Shown piece after piece: positions 6,584 through 14,138 of a stretch of 18,412 nt of DNA. The notes under the pieces were generated by a model. That model was not told the DNA's origin, ran no database searches, and saw only the letters and a program-made list of their open reading frames with translations. The stretch lies in assembly GCA_900299205.1 (NCBI GenBank), contig OMIW01000095.1:1-18412 (forward strand), written 5' to 3'. The translations under genes and the position numbers were made by a program. Origin of the DNA: Pseudomonadota bacterium (GTDB lineage Bacteria > Bdellovibrionota_C > UBA2361 > OMIW01). Position 1 is the stretch's first letter, and each line of letters starts with the position of its first letter.

Positions 6584-8071
6584 ATGGCGTTTTTCTCGGA
6601 ATCATCTCAGCTTGCTACCGAATTCGCCGATGCTTTTGCGGTGATGACGCTCCGGGCGGGTTTTAATACCGCCTTGGTGGTCATCGGAACTACCTGTCTC
6701 GGTGTGGCCGCGGGCGTGATCGGGACATTCTCACTCCTTCGCAAGCGGGCTCTGATGGCCGATGCTCTCGCCCACAGCGCACTTCCAGGGTTAGCCTTGG
6801 CGTTTATCCTCGGTTCGTTGCTCGGAATCGGAGGGAAACAGCTCTGGCTTCTCCTGGCAGGAGCCGCAATCTCGGGGGTGCTAGGGGTCCTTATCGTACA
6901 AGGGATATCACGCACCACCCGCATTCAGGAGGATTGCGCGATCGCCGCTGTCCTAAGCGTCTTTTTCGGCGCGGGGGTAGTTCTCCTCAGCATCATTCAG
7001 GGGATGGGTACTGGCGAAGAGGGGGGCCTCCACCACTTTATTTATGGGCAGACCGCTGCAATGACCCGGGGTGATGCTCTCCTCACCCTCATGGCTGCAG
7101 TGGCAACGATCATGGTGTGCACCCTTACTTTTAAAGAATTCCGTCTTATCTGCTTTGATCGAGGATTTGCTGCCGCGACCGGATGGCCAATCTCGACGAT
7201 AGATTTTGCGATGATGGCGATGGTTATTCTTATCACAGTGGTGGGTCTCCAATCGGTCGGGATCTTATTGATCGTTGCTCTGCTGGTTATTCCCCCCGCA
7301 GGTGCTCGTTTTTGGACGAATCGGGTCTCGACTATGATTCCGCTTGCGGGATGTATCGGAGGGGTAAGCGGATATCTTGGCTCCGTCGCCTCGGCACTTC
7401 TGCCAGGAATTCCGGTGGGAGCAGTTATTGTGCTAGTGGCGGGGGGGGTGTTCTTTTTCAGCATGATCGCCTCACCGACTCGGGGGCTCCTTGGTTCGAC
7501 CGCTCGACACCTCTGGATGCGGATTCGGATCGCAGAGGATCACCTATTGCGGGGAATCTATGAACGAAGTGAACAGATGGCATCCTCGGCCGAACCTCAT
7601 CCAGGAGTGTATCTGGATAGTCTTGCTCTAACCCGCCACTGGAACTGGCTCGGTCGGCTGCTTTTCCTTTCGTGGTGCCGCGCAAGGGGATGGATAGAGA
7701 TTCGTCGCGACAAGATGAAGCCCGAAGAAGCCCCCGACAGAGAAGAGGCCCCCTTCGGAACGATCCTTCTTTTGACCCCTCGAGGTTGGGAGCAGGCGGG
7801 TCGTCGGGTCCGTAATCACCGACTCTGGGAGGAGTATCTAACCACCTTCACTGATGTCGCACTCTCACACGTCGATTACTCCGCCGACCTCGTTGAACAC
7901 TCCTTATCTCCCACGATCATCGCTCAGCTCGAGGCGAGCCTCGCCACGCGAAAAGGGGCTGCATGGCTTCTCCGCAAGCATCGGAGTATTCATCCTCTCG
8001 ATGGCACACCAGAAACAAGAGCCTCCCAACCCGAAAATCACCCCGACAATATCCCTCCCCCGTCACGGTAG
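6584..8071 (+). CDS. troC: Metal ABC importer permease fused to a C-terminal DtxR-like domain
   Basis: An inner-membrane permease of the ABC-3 (TroC/ZnuB/MntB) family with a long cytoplasmic tail. Residues ~1-290 hold about eight hydrophobic helices and the family signature around LLRKRALMADALAHSALPG. Residues ~310-450 resemble a DtxR-family regulator: a winged-helix-like part (LTRHWNWLGRLLFLSWCRARGW, then LLLTPRGWEQAGRR) and a metal-binding/dimerisation part containing RNHRLWEEYL (H412) and SADLVEHSLSP (D435, E438, H439). These align with H77, E99, E102 and H103 of Bacillus MntR. The tail ends in a Pro/Asn-rich stretch. Plain permeases are ~280-300 residues; this one is 495. The ATG at 6584 is 10 bases after troB; a GTG at 6548 overlapping troB is an alternative. 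Permease-DtxR-like fusions are, as I recall, known in other phyla; their role is unsettled. Confidence 0.9.
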   Translation: MAFFSESSQLATEFADAFAVMTLRAGFNTALVVIGTTCLGVAAGVIGTFSLLRKRALMADALAHSALPGLALAFILGSLLGIGGKQLWLLLAGAAISGVLGVLIVQGISRTTRIQEDCAIAAVLSVFFGAGVVLLSIIQGMGTGEEGGLHHFIYGQTAAMTRGDALLTLMAAVATIMVCTLTFKEFRLICFDRGFAAATGWPISTIDFAMMAMVILITVVGLQSVGILLIVALLVIPPAGARFWTNRVSTMIPLAGCIGGVSGYLGSVASALLPGIPVGAVIVLVAGGVFFFSMIASPTRGLLGSTARHLWMRIRIAEDHLLRGIYERSEQMASSAEPHPGVYLDSLALTRHWNWLGRLLFLSWCRARGWIEIRRDKMKPEEAPDREEAPFGTILLLTPRGWEQAGRRVRNHRLWEEYLTTFTDVALSHVDYSADLVEHSLSPTIIAQLEASLATRKGAAWLLRKHRSIHPLDGTPETRASQPENHPDNIPPPSR

Positions 8072-8079
8072 GTATTTTC

Positions 8080-9021
8080 ATGGACTCGACGATTTATCAA
8101 TTTATCGCTCTCGACCTCCCTCCCCTTCTTGCCGCCCTTTTTTCAGCCATCGCCTGCGCCATCCTCGGTAGCTACCTCGTCCTGCGCCGCCAAAGTCTGC
8201 TCGGTGATGCGATATCTCACTCCGTCCTTCCTGGCATCGTCGTTGCCTTTCTCGTGACTGGCTCACGGTCGACTATACCGATCTTCATCGGGGCTGCGGT
8301 TGCGGGGATATGCAGCGCATTTCTGATCGAGGTTGTCCGAAAGTTCGGCAATGTCGACGAAAGCGCCGCGATGGGGGTCATCTTTTCAACCTTTTTTGCA
8401 CTCGGCATCCTTACCATGGAGCAGGCCGCCGCGCGCAATGTCGATCTTGACCCAGACTGCCTTCTCCATGGTCAGCTGGAAACGATCTTCTGGTACCCTC
8501 CCAATGACTGGGCAACATTTTTCTCCTGGTCGACCCTCGGCTCAGTTCCGGCTGAGGTGTATGCCAGTGCCATCGCCGCTTTTCTCGTGATCGGATTTGT
8601 CGTGGTCCTTTGGAAGGAACTTCTCATTTCGTCATTCGATCCTGCGCTCTGTCACGCCCTTGGATTCCGAAGCGACCTCATTCATCACACCCTCATGGTG
8701 CTCCTCGCCTGTGCTGTCGTTGCCTCGTTCAAGACGGTTGGATCGATCCTCGTCATTGCCCTTCTCGTATGCCCTGCCGCGACGGCGCGACTCTGCACCG
8801 ATCGGCTTGGAGTACACCTCATCCTCAGCGTGGTATTTGCATGTGTCGCATGTAGCACAGGCTACATTACTGCAGCATTCGGTCCACAATGGCTTGGTTA
8901 TGAGCAATCGGTGAATGTCGCAGGGATGATCGCCGTCATGAGTGGCGTATTGCTCGGGGGGGCGGCCTGTTTCGCGCCACGGTATGGAATTGTTGCTCGG
9001 CGGCGCACTGGTCGCCGATAA
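8080..9021 (+). CDS. troD: Second permease subunit of the Tro-type metal ABC importer
   Basis: An ABC-3 family inner-membrane permease of 313 residues with about eight hydrophobic helices. The hallmark GSYLVLRRQSLLGDAISHSVLPG lies near residues 28-50, and the SFKTVGSILVIALLVCPAATARL region follows later. The ATG at 8080 is eight bases after the troC stop and has GGTAGG upstream. An in-frame ATG at 7963 would add 39 non-membrane residues overlapping troC and is unlikely. Together the two permeases form the TroCD pore. Unlike troC this one has no regulatory tail. A perfect copy of the MntR-like palindrome arms lies inside the gene at 8851-8866. An AAGGAGG follows the stop codon with no obvious gene behind it. 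Confidence 0.92.
   Translation: MDSTIYQFIALDLPPLLAALFSAIACAILGSYLVLRRQSLLGDAISHSVLPGIVVAFLVTGSRSTIPIFIGAAVAGICSAFLIEVVRKFGNVDESAAMGVIFSTFFALGILTMEQAAARNVDLDPDCLLHGQLETIFWYPPNDWATFFSWSTLGSVPAEVYASAIAAFLVIGFVVVLWKELLISSFDPALCHALGFRSDLIHHTLMVLLACAVVASFKTVGSILVIALLVCPAATARLCTDRLGVHLILSVVFACVACSTGYITAAFGPQWLGYEQSVNVAGMIAVMSGVLLGGAACFAPRYGIVARRRTGRR
8851..8866. promoter_or_regulatory. Second copy of the MntR-like palindrome, inside troD
   Basis: TGTAGC-ACAG-GCTACA, with all 12 arm bases identical to the site at 4581-4596 and the next three bases (TTA) also shared. It encodes Cys-Ser-Thr-Gly-Tyr within a late helix of TroD. Part of the match could come from coding constraint, but the exact arms and spacing are striking. 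Function is inferred. Confidence 0.45.
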
Positions 9022-9060
9022 GGAAGGAGGATAAAACGGGCCGGTGGCCGCGACACGAGA

Positions 9061-9088
9061 CGATGGGCGGAAAATCGCCCTTCCATCG
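9061..9088 (+). terminator. Candidate hairpin at the end of the tro operon
   Basis: GGGCG (9065-9069) pairs with CGCCC (9076-9080) around a six-base loop, and CGAT (9061-9064) pairs with ATCG (9085-9088) across a four-base bulge. It lies 40 bases past troD in the convergent gap. No T-run follows, so it may be a transcript-stabilising stem rather than an intrinsic terminator. Confidence 0.3.
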
Positions 9089-9159
9089 ATTTCATGCGCT
9101 GGGGAGCCGTCCTGAAAAGACCACGGATGGATTTTTCAAGACCAAATGGTTACGCTTTC

Positions 9160-10056
9160 TCACTCAGAAGAAATGTCCCGCCGCTGGAGCTCCTCTTTCA
9201 GCAGATCAATCTGCTCTGGATGACGTTCACGAACAGCTGCCACGACCGCCAGCGCTGCCTTCTTTTCGTCTTCACTCGACGCGGATCCAACCAAAGCTAT
9301 CGCCGCCGATGCATTAAGATACACCCCTTCCCGAGCAAGCGCACCGAGCGCTGCCACCCCCTCTGACCGCAGTTCCGGGTTGCCCAGGTTAACCTTCGCT
9401 CGCACATAGCCCGCGAGCTCTCCAAGTAATCGGTCGGCCGATTCTGGCTTCCTCTCTTGCCAGGTCGCTGCATCGAGCCCCGGGACACCAGAACGCAATG
9501 TCCCCTCGGCAGTAGCCTGCGCGATGGCACCGTAAAGCTGGCCTATCTCCGCATATGTACCACCTTGCTCTGAAACTATCTTAATACGTTCATCCAGAAG
9601 CGCTCGCTCATCATCACGTCGTTTTCGGGCTGCTTCGGTTTTTTCAGCCTGGCTCTTTTCGCCAGTCTTTGCGTCCGTCTGAACTGTACTCGACGCGCCT
9701 GATATCATCTCACTGTTCGCTGTTAAAAACTGCGCGAAGGAATCCTCAACTTTGGCAAGTGCCTCCGAGGCCTGCTCGGCCCGACGGTTTTTTGCTTCAC
9801 GAATCGCGACCTGAAGAAACCACACAACAGCGTAACCAAAAACCAACACCAGCATCAATCGCCAGTGCCGACTCAGAAACTTCATGAGGGGGTCATCAGA
9901 CGCGACCGCATCGGTTATCGCGGGATCGCGAAAGATCCGATCGTGGTCGATAACATCGGAGGAAGAGGATGATGGGGAACGACCTGCCACGAGAAATTTC
10001 CTTACGGACACGACAAACTGATAGGGACCCGTCACCATGAGCCCCTTTGCAATCAT
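9160..10056 (-). CDS. Single-pass membrane protein with a helical C-terminal region, function unknown
   Basis: I do not recognise this protein. It has a Ser-rich, probably disordered N-terminal part (residues 1-57), one membrane helix at about 67-85 (MLVLVFGYAVVWFLQVAI), a charged Lys/Glu/Ala-rich helix to ~165, and an Ala/Leu-rich region (~165-290) suggestive of TPR-like helical hairpins. The plan (short cytoplasmic N-terminus, one helix, helical repeats outside) resembles YfgM-like translocon accessory proteins, but sequence similarity is not evident to me. It follows the nuclease-family gene by 21 bases on the same strand, probably in the same transcript. The ATG at 10056 has GAAGG immediately before it; Met7 (10038, AAAGGGG upstream) and Met58 (9885) are alternatives. 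The frame is secure; the function is not. Confidence 0.7.
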   Translation of the reverse strand: MIAKGLMVTGPYQFVVSVRKFLVAGRSPSSSSSDVIDHDRIFRDPAITDAVASDDPLMKFLSRHWRLMLVLVFGYAVVWFLQVAIREAKNRRAEQASEALAKVEDSFAQFLTANSEMISGASSTVQTDAKTGEKSQAEKTEAARKRRDDERALLDERIKIVSEQGGTYAEIGQLYGAIAQATAEGTLRSGVPGLDAATWQERKPESADRLLGELAGYVRAKVNLGNPELRSEGVAALGALAREGVYLNASAAIALVGSASSEDEKKAALAVVAAVRERHPEQIDLLKEELQRRDISSE

Positions 10057-10077
10057 CCTTCAACGGGATGAAGAACC

Positions 10078-10659
10078 TCACACCTTATACTTAAAATCCT
10101 CAGCGTCAAGGCTGTTAAGGATTTCAGACCACTTTTCCTTGTTGATGTCGCTGAACTCATCCCCCCCGAGCGCACCCTCTTCAGTATGACCCGTTTCCGA
10201 AGGCACTCCCTCCCCTCCTTCGCCTTCGACACCACCTTGGGCCGCCTTGAGGGAGATCTTCGCCTGCTCGAGCACCTGTCGCGCAACAAAAATAGGGGCA
10301 TCGGCGCGAACCGCGATGCCGATAGCGTCGCTCGGACGGGTATCGAGAACGACCACCCGATCTCCCTGGGATAACACCATCTCCGCAAGATAGGTCGCGT
10401 CTCGAAGCTCAGTGATGATAATCCGCTTCACCTTCACCCCAAGCTCTCCAAGCATTTCGTGCATCAGGTCATGGGTGAGCGGCCGGGGAAGCGAAACCTG
10501 CTTGATCGCCGAAGCTATCGAGGTCGCCTCAGCCGCGCCGATCCATATCGGAAGGCAATTTTCGCCTGACTCATCCTTCAATATAACCACCGGTGTTTGC
10601 GAATTGGGATCGAGCATCAACCCGCCAACAAACATCTCTACCGCTTCCTCATTCGACAT
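10078..10659 (-). CDS. Bifunctional nuclease (DUF151/BFN) family protein
   Basis: A cytoplasmic DUF151 protein of 193 residues. The domain spans about residues 8-135: VVILKDESGENCLPIWIG, the EATSIASAI helix, RPLTHDLMHEML, and the closing RPSDAIGIAVRADAPIFV. Family members are annotated as bifunctional DNase/RNase from work on plant BFN1; the biochemical role in most bacteria is not established. The C-terminal ~50 residues are acidic and Gly/Glu-rich, ending FKYKV, and are probably flexible. A GAGGGGGGG tract precedes the ATG. It lies 215 bases after miaB on the same strand. As I recall, miaB and this family are neighbours in several deltaproteobacterial genomes, which would suggest shared transcription. 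Confidence 0.9.
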   Translation of the reverse strand: MSNEEAVEMFVGGLMLDPNSQTPVVILKDESGENCLPIWIGAAEATSIASAIKQVSLPRPLTHDLMHEMLGELGVKVKRIIITELRDATYLAEMVLSQGDRVVVLDTRPSDAIGIAVRADAPIFVARQVLEQAKISLKAAQGGVEGEGGEGVPSETGHTEEGALGGDEFSDINKEKWSEILNSLDAEDFKYKV

Positions 10660-10874
10660 CGTGCCCCCCCCTCACAATACCTTACCGCTCGCCCGGCACC
10701 CCTCAGCCCTCCGTGTCCCCCTTGGCTTACACGATGGCAACAGACCGATGCCCCTGCTTCATAATAACGGGCGCCTCTTATCATGTAACAGCAAACCCCC
10801 GAGGACACAACGGGGGAGTTCGGACCGGTCTGATGACAGGCGAGCCTCCCGGCTCTTGACCCGAGCAAAAAACA

Positions 10875-12251
10875 TCACGAGGCCGAGGACACGCCCCCCG
10901 CTGTGACCATCCTTCCCGAGAGAGTAAACCGATTACACCCTACCACTTCGAGAACGACCATATCCCCGGGCTGATGGCGGGGCGTTGATTCGGTGAGATT
11001 GATTACAAGATTTTGACTTGTCCTGCCGCAGAGCAACTCCTGATCGGCCGCCGAGGGTCCCTCAAGCAACACCTCAACCTCCTTTCCGACCCATCCCTCA
11101 AGCGCTTCACGGGCGTGTTCCTCTTGCAACCGCTGCAACCGTTGCAGCCGCTCGAGCGCTACCTCACGGGGGAGGAACTCCGATTCAAGCAGCGCGGCGG
11201 GAGTACCTGGTCGTGGAGAGAATATGAACGAGAAGCTATTCTGAAATCGTACAGCCCGCATGACCTCGAGGGTTTGTTCAAAATCCTCCTCAGTTTCTCC
11301 GGGAAACCCTACGATGATGTCAGTCGTCATTGCCATATCGGGAACCCGCGACCGTAAGGCCTCGACGATCGCGAGAAAACGGTGTCGCCGATAGTTGCGG
11401 TTCATTGCCTTCAAAATTCTATCGCTCCCGGATTGGAGAGGCAGATGGATGTGACGACATACCTTTCGATTCTCGCACACGATATCGATAAAGTCGGAAC
11501 GCACCTCTTGTGGATGAGGACTCGTGAACCGTATGCGCTCTACCCCCGAAATATCAGCAACCCGGCGAAGTAATGAAACAAAGCTCTGGCGAGGCGAAAA
11601 ATCGAGGCCATAGGAATTCACCGTCTGACCGAGTAGCACGATCTCGCGTGCTCCCCGAGCCACCGCTATCCGAACCTCACGCTCAATCTCTTCAGGTGCA
11701 CGCGAGACCTCTTTCCCGCGGGTAGTCGGCACGATGCAGTAGGTACAGTTTTTGTTGCATCCACGACTAATAGAGACAAACCGTGATATTCGCCCATCCT
11801 CAGGGAACCCGAGGGGATAATCCTCCCACTCCTCGCGATAATCAACCGCTACCTGCGGAGCCCCGCCGGCAACTCGCTGAGCAATCAGCGCCGGCACTAG
11901 CGACAGATTGTGGGTGCCAAAAACAAAATCAACCGCCTTGCTGCGCCGCACGATGTTGTGGCCCTCCTGCTGAGCAACACACCCTCCAACCCCGATCATA
12001 ACCCCCGGCTTGCGGGCTTTCAGGTCGCGAACCTCCCCGAGAAGACTATAGAGCTTCTGTTCAGGCTTATCCCGCACGCTACATGTATTCACGAGAATAA
12101 GGTCCGCATCCTCCGGCGCAGCTACCAGTTCATAATCGGATTCCAGGATCTTCGCCAGTTTTTGAGAATCATACTCGTTCATCTGACAGCCGAAGGTCTT
12201 GATGTAGAGGCCTTGGCGGGAAGGTTGGGGGGCGGCGGTTTCAGAAGTCAT
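10875..12251 (-). CDS. miaB: tRNA-2-methylthio-N6-dimethylallyladenosine synthase MiaB
   Basis: A radical-SAM methylthiotransferase that converts i6A37 of tRNA to ms2i6A. The N-terminal UPF0004 domain supplies C22 (KTFGCQMNEYDS), C57 (NTCSVRD) and C91 (GGCVAQ) for one iron-sulfur cluster. The radical-SAM cluster cysteines are C165, C169 and C172 (RGCNKNCTYC). Later family motifs include LLGQTVNSYG, HLPLQSGS and DIIVGFPGETEEDF, and a TRAM domain fills ~380-447. Length is 458 residues, normal for MiaB; the QMNEYDS and DKPEQK motifs favour MiaB over MtaB or RimO. A short LQR repeat (RLQRLQRLQ) precedes the TRAM domain. The ATG at 12251 lacks a clear ribosome site, but a near-consensus promoter lies 65 bases upstream. 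Confidence 0.96.
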   Translation of the reverse strand: MTSETAAPQPSRQGLYIKTFGCQMNEYDSQKLAKILESDYELVAAPEDADLILVNTCSVRDKPEQKLYSLLGEVRDLKARKPGVMIGVGGCVAQQEGHNIVRRSKAVDFVFGTHNLSLVPALIAQRVAGGAPQVAVDYREEWEDYPLGFPEDGRISRFVSISRGCNKNCTYCIVPTTRGKEVSRAPEEIEREVRIAVARGAREIVLLGQTVNSYGLDFSPRQSFVSLLRRVADISGVERIRFTSPHPQEVRSDFIDIVCENRKVCRHIHLPLQSGSDRILKAMNRNYRRHRFLAIVEALRSRVPDMAMTTDIIVGFPGETEEDFEQTLEVMRAVRFQNSFSFIFSPRPGTPAALLESEFLPREVALERLQRLQRLQEEHAREALEGWVGKEVEVLLEGPSAADQELLCGRTSQNLVINLTESTPRHQPGDMVVLEVVGCNRFTLSGRMVTAGGVSSAS

Positions 12252-12316
12252 GGGTGGTACGGCCGAGCAGTTGAGACAGGTCAGGATGGATCGGGGAGAC
12301 TCGCTTATAACGCATG

Positions 12317-12346
12317 ATTATACGAGGTCGAAGGGAGGGGGGTCAA
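12317..12346 (-). promoter_or_regulatory. Predicted sigma70 promoter of miaB
   Basis: On the minus strand TTGACC (12346-12341), an 18-base spacer, then a consensus TATAAT (12322-12317). Transcription would start near 12310, giving a leader of about 60 bases before the miaB ATG. It is the closest match to a sigma70 consensus that I see in the window. Confidence 0.6.
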
Positions 12347-12493
12347 ATGTCGTGGACAGTACCTTCAACCCTATATCGCCGCTCATCACAATGATAATCG
12401 CACCTACCTCTGCCTCCGCCGAATCTCCACAAATCTGCTCAAACGCCCCCCGATTCAACCGAGGCGACGGGCTATCGAGCTGATATCAGGTCA

Positions 12494-12516
12494 AAATCGG
12501 GACGATGGCCCGACTT
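12494..12516 (-). terminator. Candidate intrinsic terminator (minus strand)
   Basis: On the minus strand AAGTCGGG pairs with CCCGATTT (eight pairs, one G-U) around a seven-base loop, and one further T follows. The T-run is short and mostly inside the stem. It could end the lipoprotein operon, whose last gene stops about 225 bases upstream, or an RNA made from the intergenic region. Confidence 0.35.
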
Positions 12517-12741
12517 CAATCCTCCGTTTACCGACGGCACCTTAAGAACGAAAACCCCGGGCTGTCCTTTCCCGACTCAGCTTGGGGCTGAGCACACGCG
12601 CGGCGATGCGTTTGTCTCTGACCGACTGCGCCACAAATCACCCCTCTGTTAAGAGCAACGCCCCCGAAGATGGGAGACGCCATCGCAGACTATCCTGAGC
12701 CTGCTCTATCCCAATTTAACCTTATCGTCGTAGAACCGCTC

Positions 12742-13611
12742 TCATTCGCCCATCCGCTCTCGCTCACCAAGCTTTACCCGTACAACTGGCTCATACCGTC
12801 CCCCTGGCGAGGTATTCGCCACCACAGGAACTACCAACGAGACTCGACGCTCCCCACCCGGAGCAAGAGCAAGTTGTTCGAGCACAATCTCCTCCTCCCC
12901 CTCTCGATGAGCTTCGCCCCGATCTGTTGCCTGCTGGATGGGCTCCGCTTCACCATTTTGATCCCTCACCCACCGATAGGCTACCCCAAGCACAACCGAA
13001 TCAATGTGACGCGGGGAATCGTTTCGAAGGGTCGCAACAACCCGGTACTGAGATTCACATCCTGCCTCAGCCGCACACGACTCTACCACAAGGTTCGTTT
13101 CCGCCAACACTGGCAGCTGACTGCGCCGAAGAACAGCGGACGCATCACGCCCCCAGAGAAGCTCAATCTGATATGTGCTCAACTCCAGCTCGGCGAGTGA
13201 TATTGCGAAAGGAAGTGCCCCCCCTGCATCAATAGAGCTAGGAGCCTCTCCTTCAAGTGCAAGAGACGCAATGTTCCCATCAGTCTTGGCGACTACAGCA
13301 CCGTCTCGGTATCCAACCAGCCGAATCGCGACATCGTTCGGGGTCCAGGGAATCTCGCCGATGACCTTTCCCTGCACAACGAGTAATTCGCCGTTGTACG
13401 ACTCATCTGTAATCTCCATGCGAAGGGGAAATCGTGCCGGCTCACTGGTAGTCACCGAAGAAGTCACCCTTGACTCAACCGGCTCATGACGTCCGCCGAA
13501 GGCACACCCGGAGAGGCATATCACCGCACAAAAGAGAAGAAATCCTGGGTTTCCCACGACCTCAACCACCGCAGTTTTTACGAATTTTTGAGATCCTTCG
13601 ACATGTCTCAT
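12742..13611 (-). CDS. Putative lipoprotein, function unknown
   Basis: A 289-residue exported protein. The hydrophobic stretch PGFLLFCAVICLSGC ends in a lipobox (L-S-G-C, Cys at about residue 36), so it is predicted to be lipid-anchored. About 20 residues precede the hydrophobic core, longer than usual for a signal peptide, so the true start may lie downstream of the ATG at 13611. The mature part alternates short hydrophobic and polar segments (ELLVVQGKVIGEIPW, QYRVVATLRND, ERRVSLVVPVVA), consistent with two beta-sandwich-like domains. I do not recognise the family. The ATG directly follows the stop of the upstream lipoprotein gene, with GGGGG four bases before, suggesting coupled translation. 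It is the last gene of the minus-strand peptidase-rarA cluster. Confidence 0.75.
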   Translation of the reverse strand: MRHVEGSQKFVKTAVVEVVGNPGFLLFCAVICLSGCAFGGRHEPVESRVTSSVTTSEPARFPLRMEITDESYNGELLVVQGKVIGEIPWTPNDVAIRLVGYRDGAVVAKTDGNIASLALEGEAPSSIDAGGALPFAISLAELELSTYQIELLWGRDASAVLRRSQLPVLAETNLVVESCAAEAGCESQYRVVATLRNDSPRHIDSVVLGVAYRWVRDQNGEAEPIQQATDRGEAHREGEEEIVLEQLALAPGGERRVSLVVPVVANTSPGGRYEPVVRVKLGERERMGE

Positions 13612-14112
13612 CTAACCCCCAACTGCCTCATCTTCCCCCACCTCGCGCTTCTCATGCAGCTGCCAACCATCCCCCACCGAGTGCATCCAGAGCTGCTCTT
13701 CGAAAGTCTCTGCAACGACGAGTGTATCCTTAGCAAATCGCTTTGTCGCCACGGTGACTCGAGCTTCCTGTACTGAATCATCAAATGAGGTCGACACAAT
13801 ATTAGTAGAAACCACCTGAGCGCCACGCCCTAGCTTCCCGAGGCCCCTTTGGAGCTCTTCTCGTTTCTCTGGCGCAACAAACGCCATAGCATCGCTCAGA
13901 TTGCCCCAATAGACCGCCTCCTCGTACTTCTTGAGCGCTTCCTCTAATTTGGCACGACGACTCGAGGCGGTCATACCCACATCGTTGGCAGCCTCGATGA
14001 AAGGCACCAGAAAACAACCTGTCAGAGACATAAAGGTCAACAAGAAAATCACGAATACGGGGAGTCTGAGCGATGTTCGTCGTGCGCGGTATCGGAGCAT
14101 ATCCAAGTCCAT
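13612..14112 (-). CDS. Small putative lipoprotein, possible NTF2-like fold
   Basis: A 166-residue protein with a lipoprotein signal: basic residues, the hydrophobic core LPVFVIFLLTFMSLTGC and lipobox L-T-G-C (Cys33). The mature part starts with a helix (KLEEALKKYEEAVYWGNLSDAMAFV) and continues with beta-like segments (QVVSTNIVSTSF, EARVTVATKRF, EEQLWMHSVGDGWQLHEK). That helix-then-sheet order, ending in W-x-L, resembles small NTF2-like or DUF4878-type exported domains, but this is only a fold-level guess. The ATG at 14112 lies 26 bases after the rarA stop; Met5 (14100) is an alternative. It is followed at once by the second lipoprotein gene. The two probably act together in the envelope. Confidence 0.75.
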   Translation of the reverse strand: MDLDMLRYRARRTSLRLPVFVIFLLTFMSLTGCFLVPFIEAANDVGMTASSRRAKLEEALKKYEEAVYWGNLSDAMAFVAPEKREELQRGLGKLGRGAQVVSTNIVSTSFDDSVQEARVTVATKRFAKDTLVVAETFEEQLWMHSVGDGWQLHEKREVGEDEAVGG

Positions 14113-14138
14113 TCTTAAAACAAATCACACCCTTGGGG

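Larger units (their letters stand above)
12252..12741. other. 490-bp intergenic region rich in inverted repeats
   Basis: It lies between the start of miaB and the end of the lipoprotein gene. At the left it holds the miaB promoter. The rest has no convincing gene but contains several inverted repeats: CTCAGC/GCTGAG (12576-12592), CCGT/ACGG (about 12523-12537), a candidate terminator (12494-12516), and a long-range pairing of 12603-12608 and 12614-12618 with 12681-12686 and 12674-12678. A 30-codon minus-strand frame begins at a GTG preceded by AGAGGGG but is not convincing. No match to tRNA, tmRNA, RNase P RNA or SRP RNA conserved cores was seen. Confidence 0.5.

Noticed and set aside
6607-7464. 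Minus-strand frames inside troC
   Set aside because: Antisense to a conserved membrane protein; composition mirrors the hydrophobic codons of the sense strand.
10842-10855. GAGCC/GGCTC hairpin just after miaB
   Set aside because: A five-pair stem with no following T-run on either strand; too weak to call a terminator.
10638-10868. 76-codon Cys-rich minus-strand frame between miaB and the nuclease-family gene
   Set aside because: It overlaps the nuclease gene start, has no ribosome site and no ordered Cys pattern such as a zinc ribbon.
11120-11165. Short tandem repeat in the miaB 3' part
   Set aside because: It encodes an LQR repeat within the coding linker; a minor coding repeat, not a separate element.
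12544-12636. 30-codon basic frame on the minus strand (MAQSVRDKRIAARV...) preceded by AGAGGGG
   Set aside because: Too short to judge, no similarity to known small proteins, and it lies in a region better explained by RNA structure.
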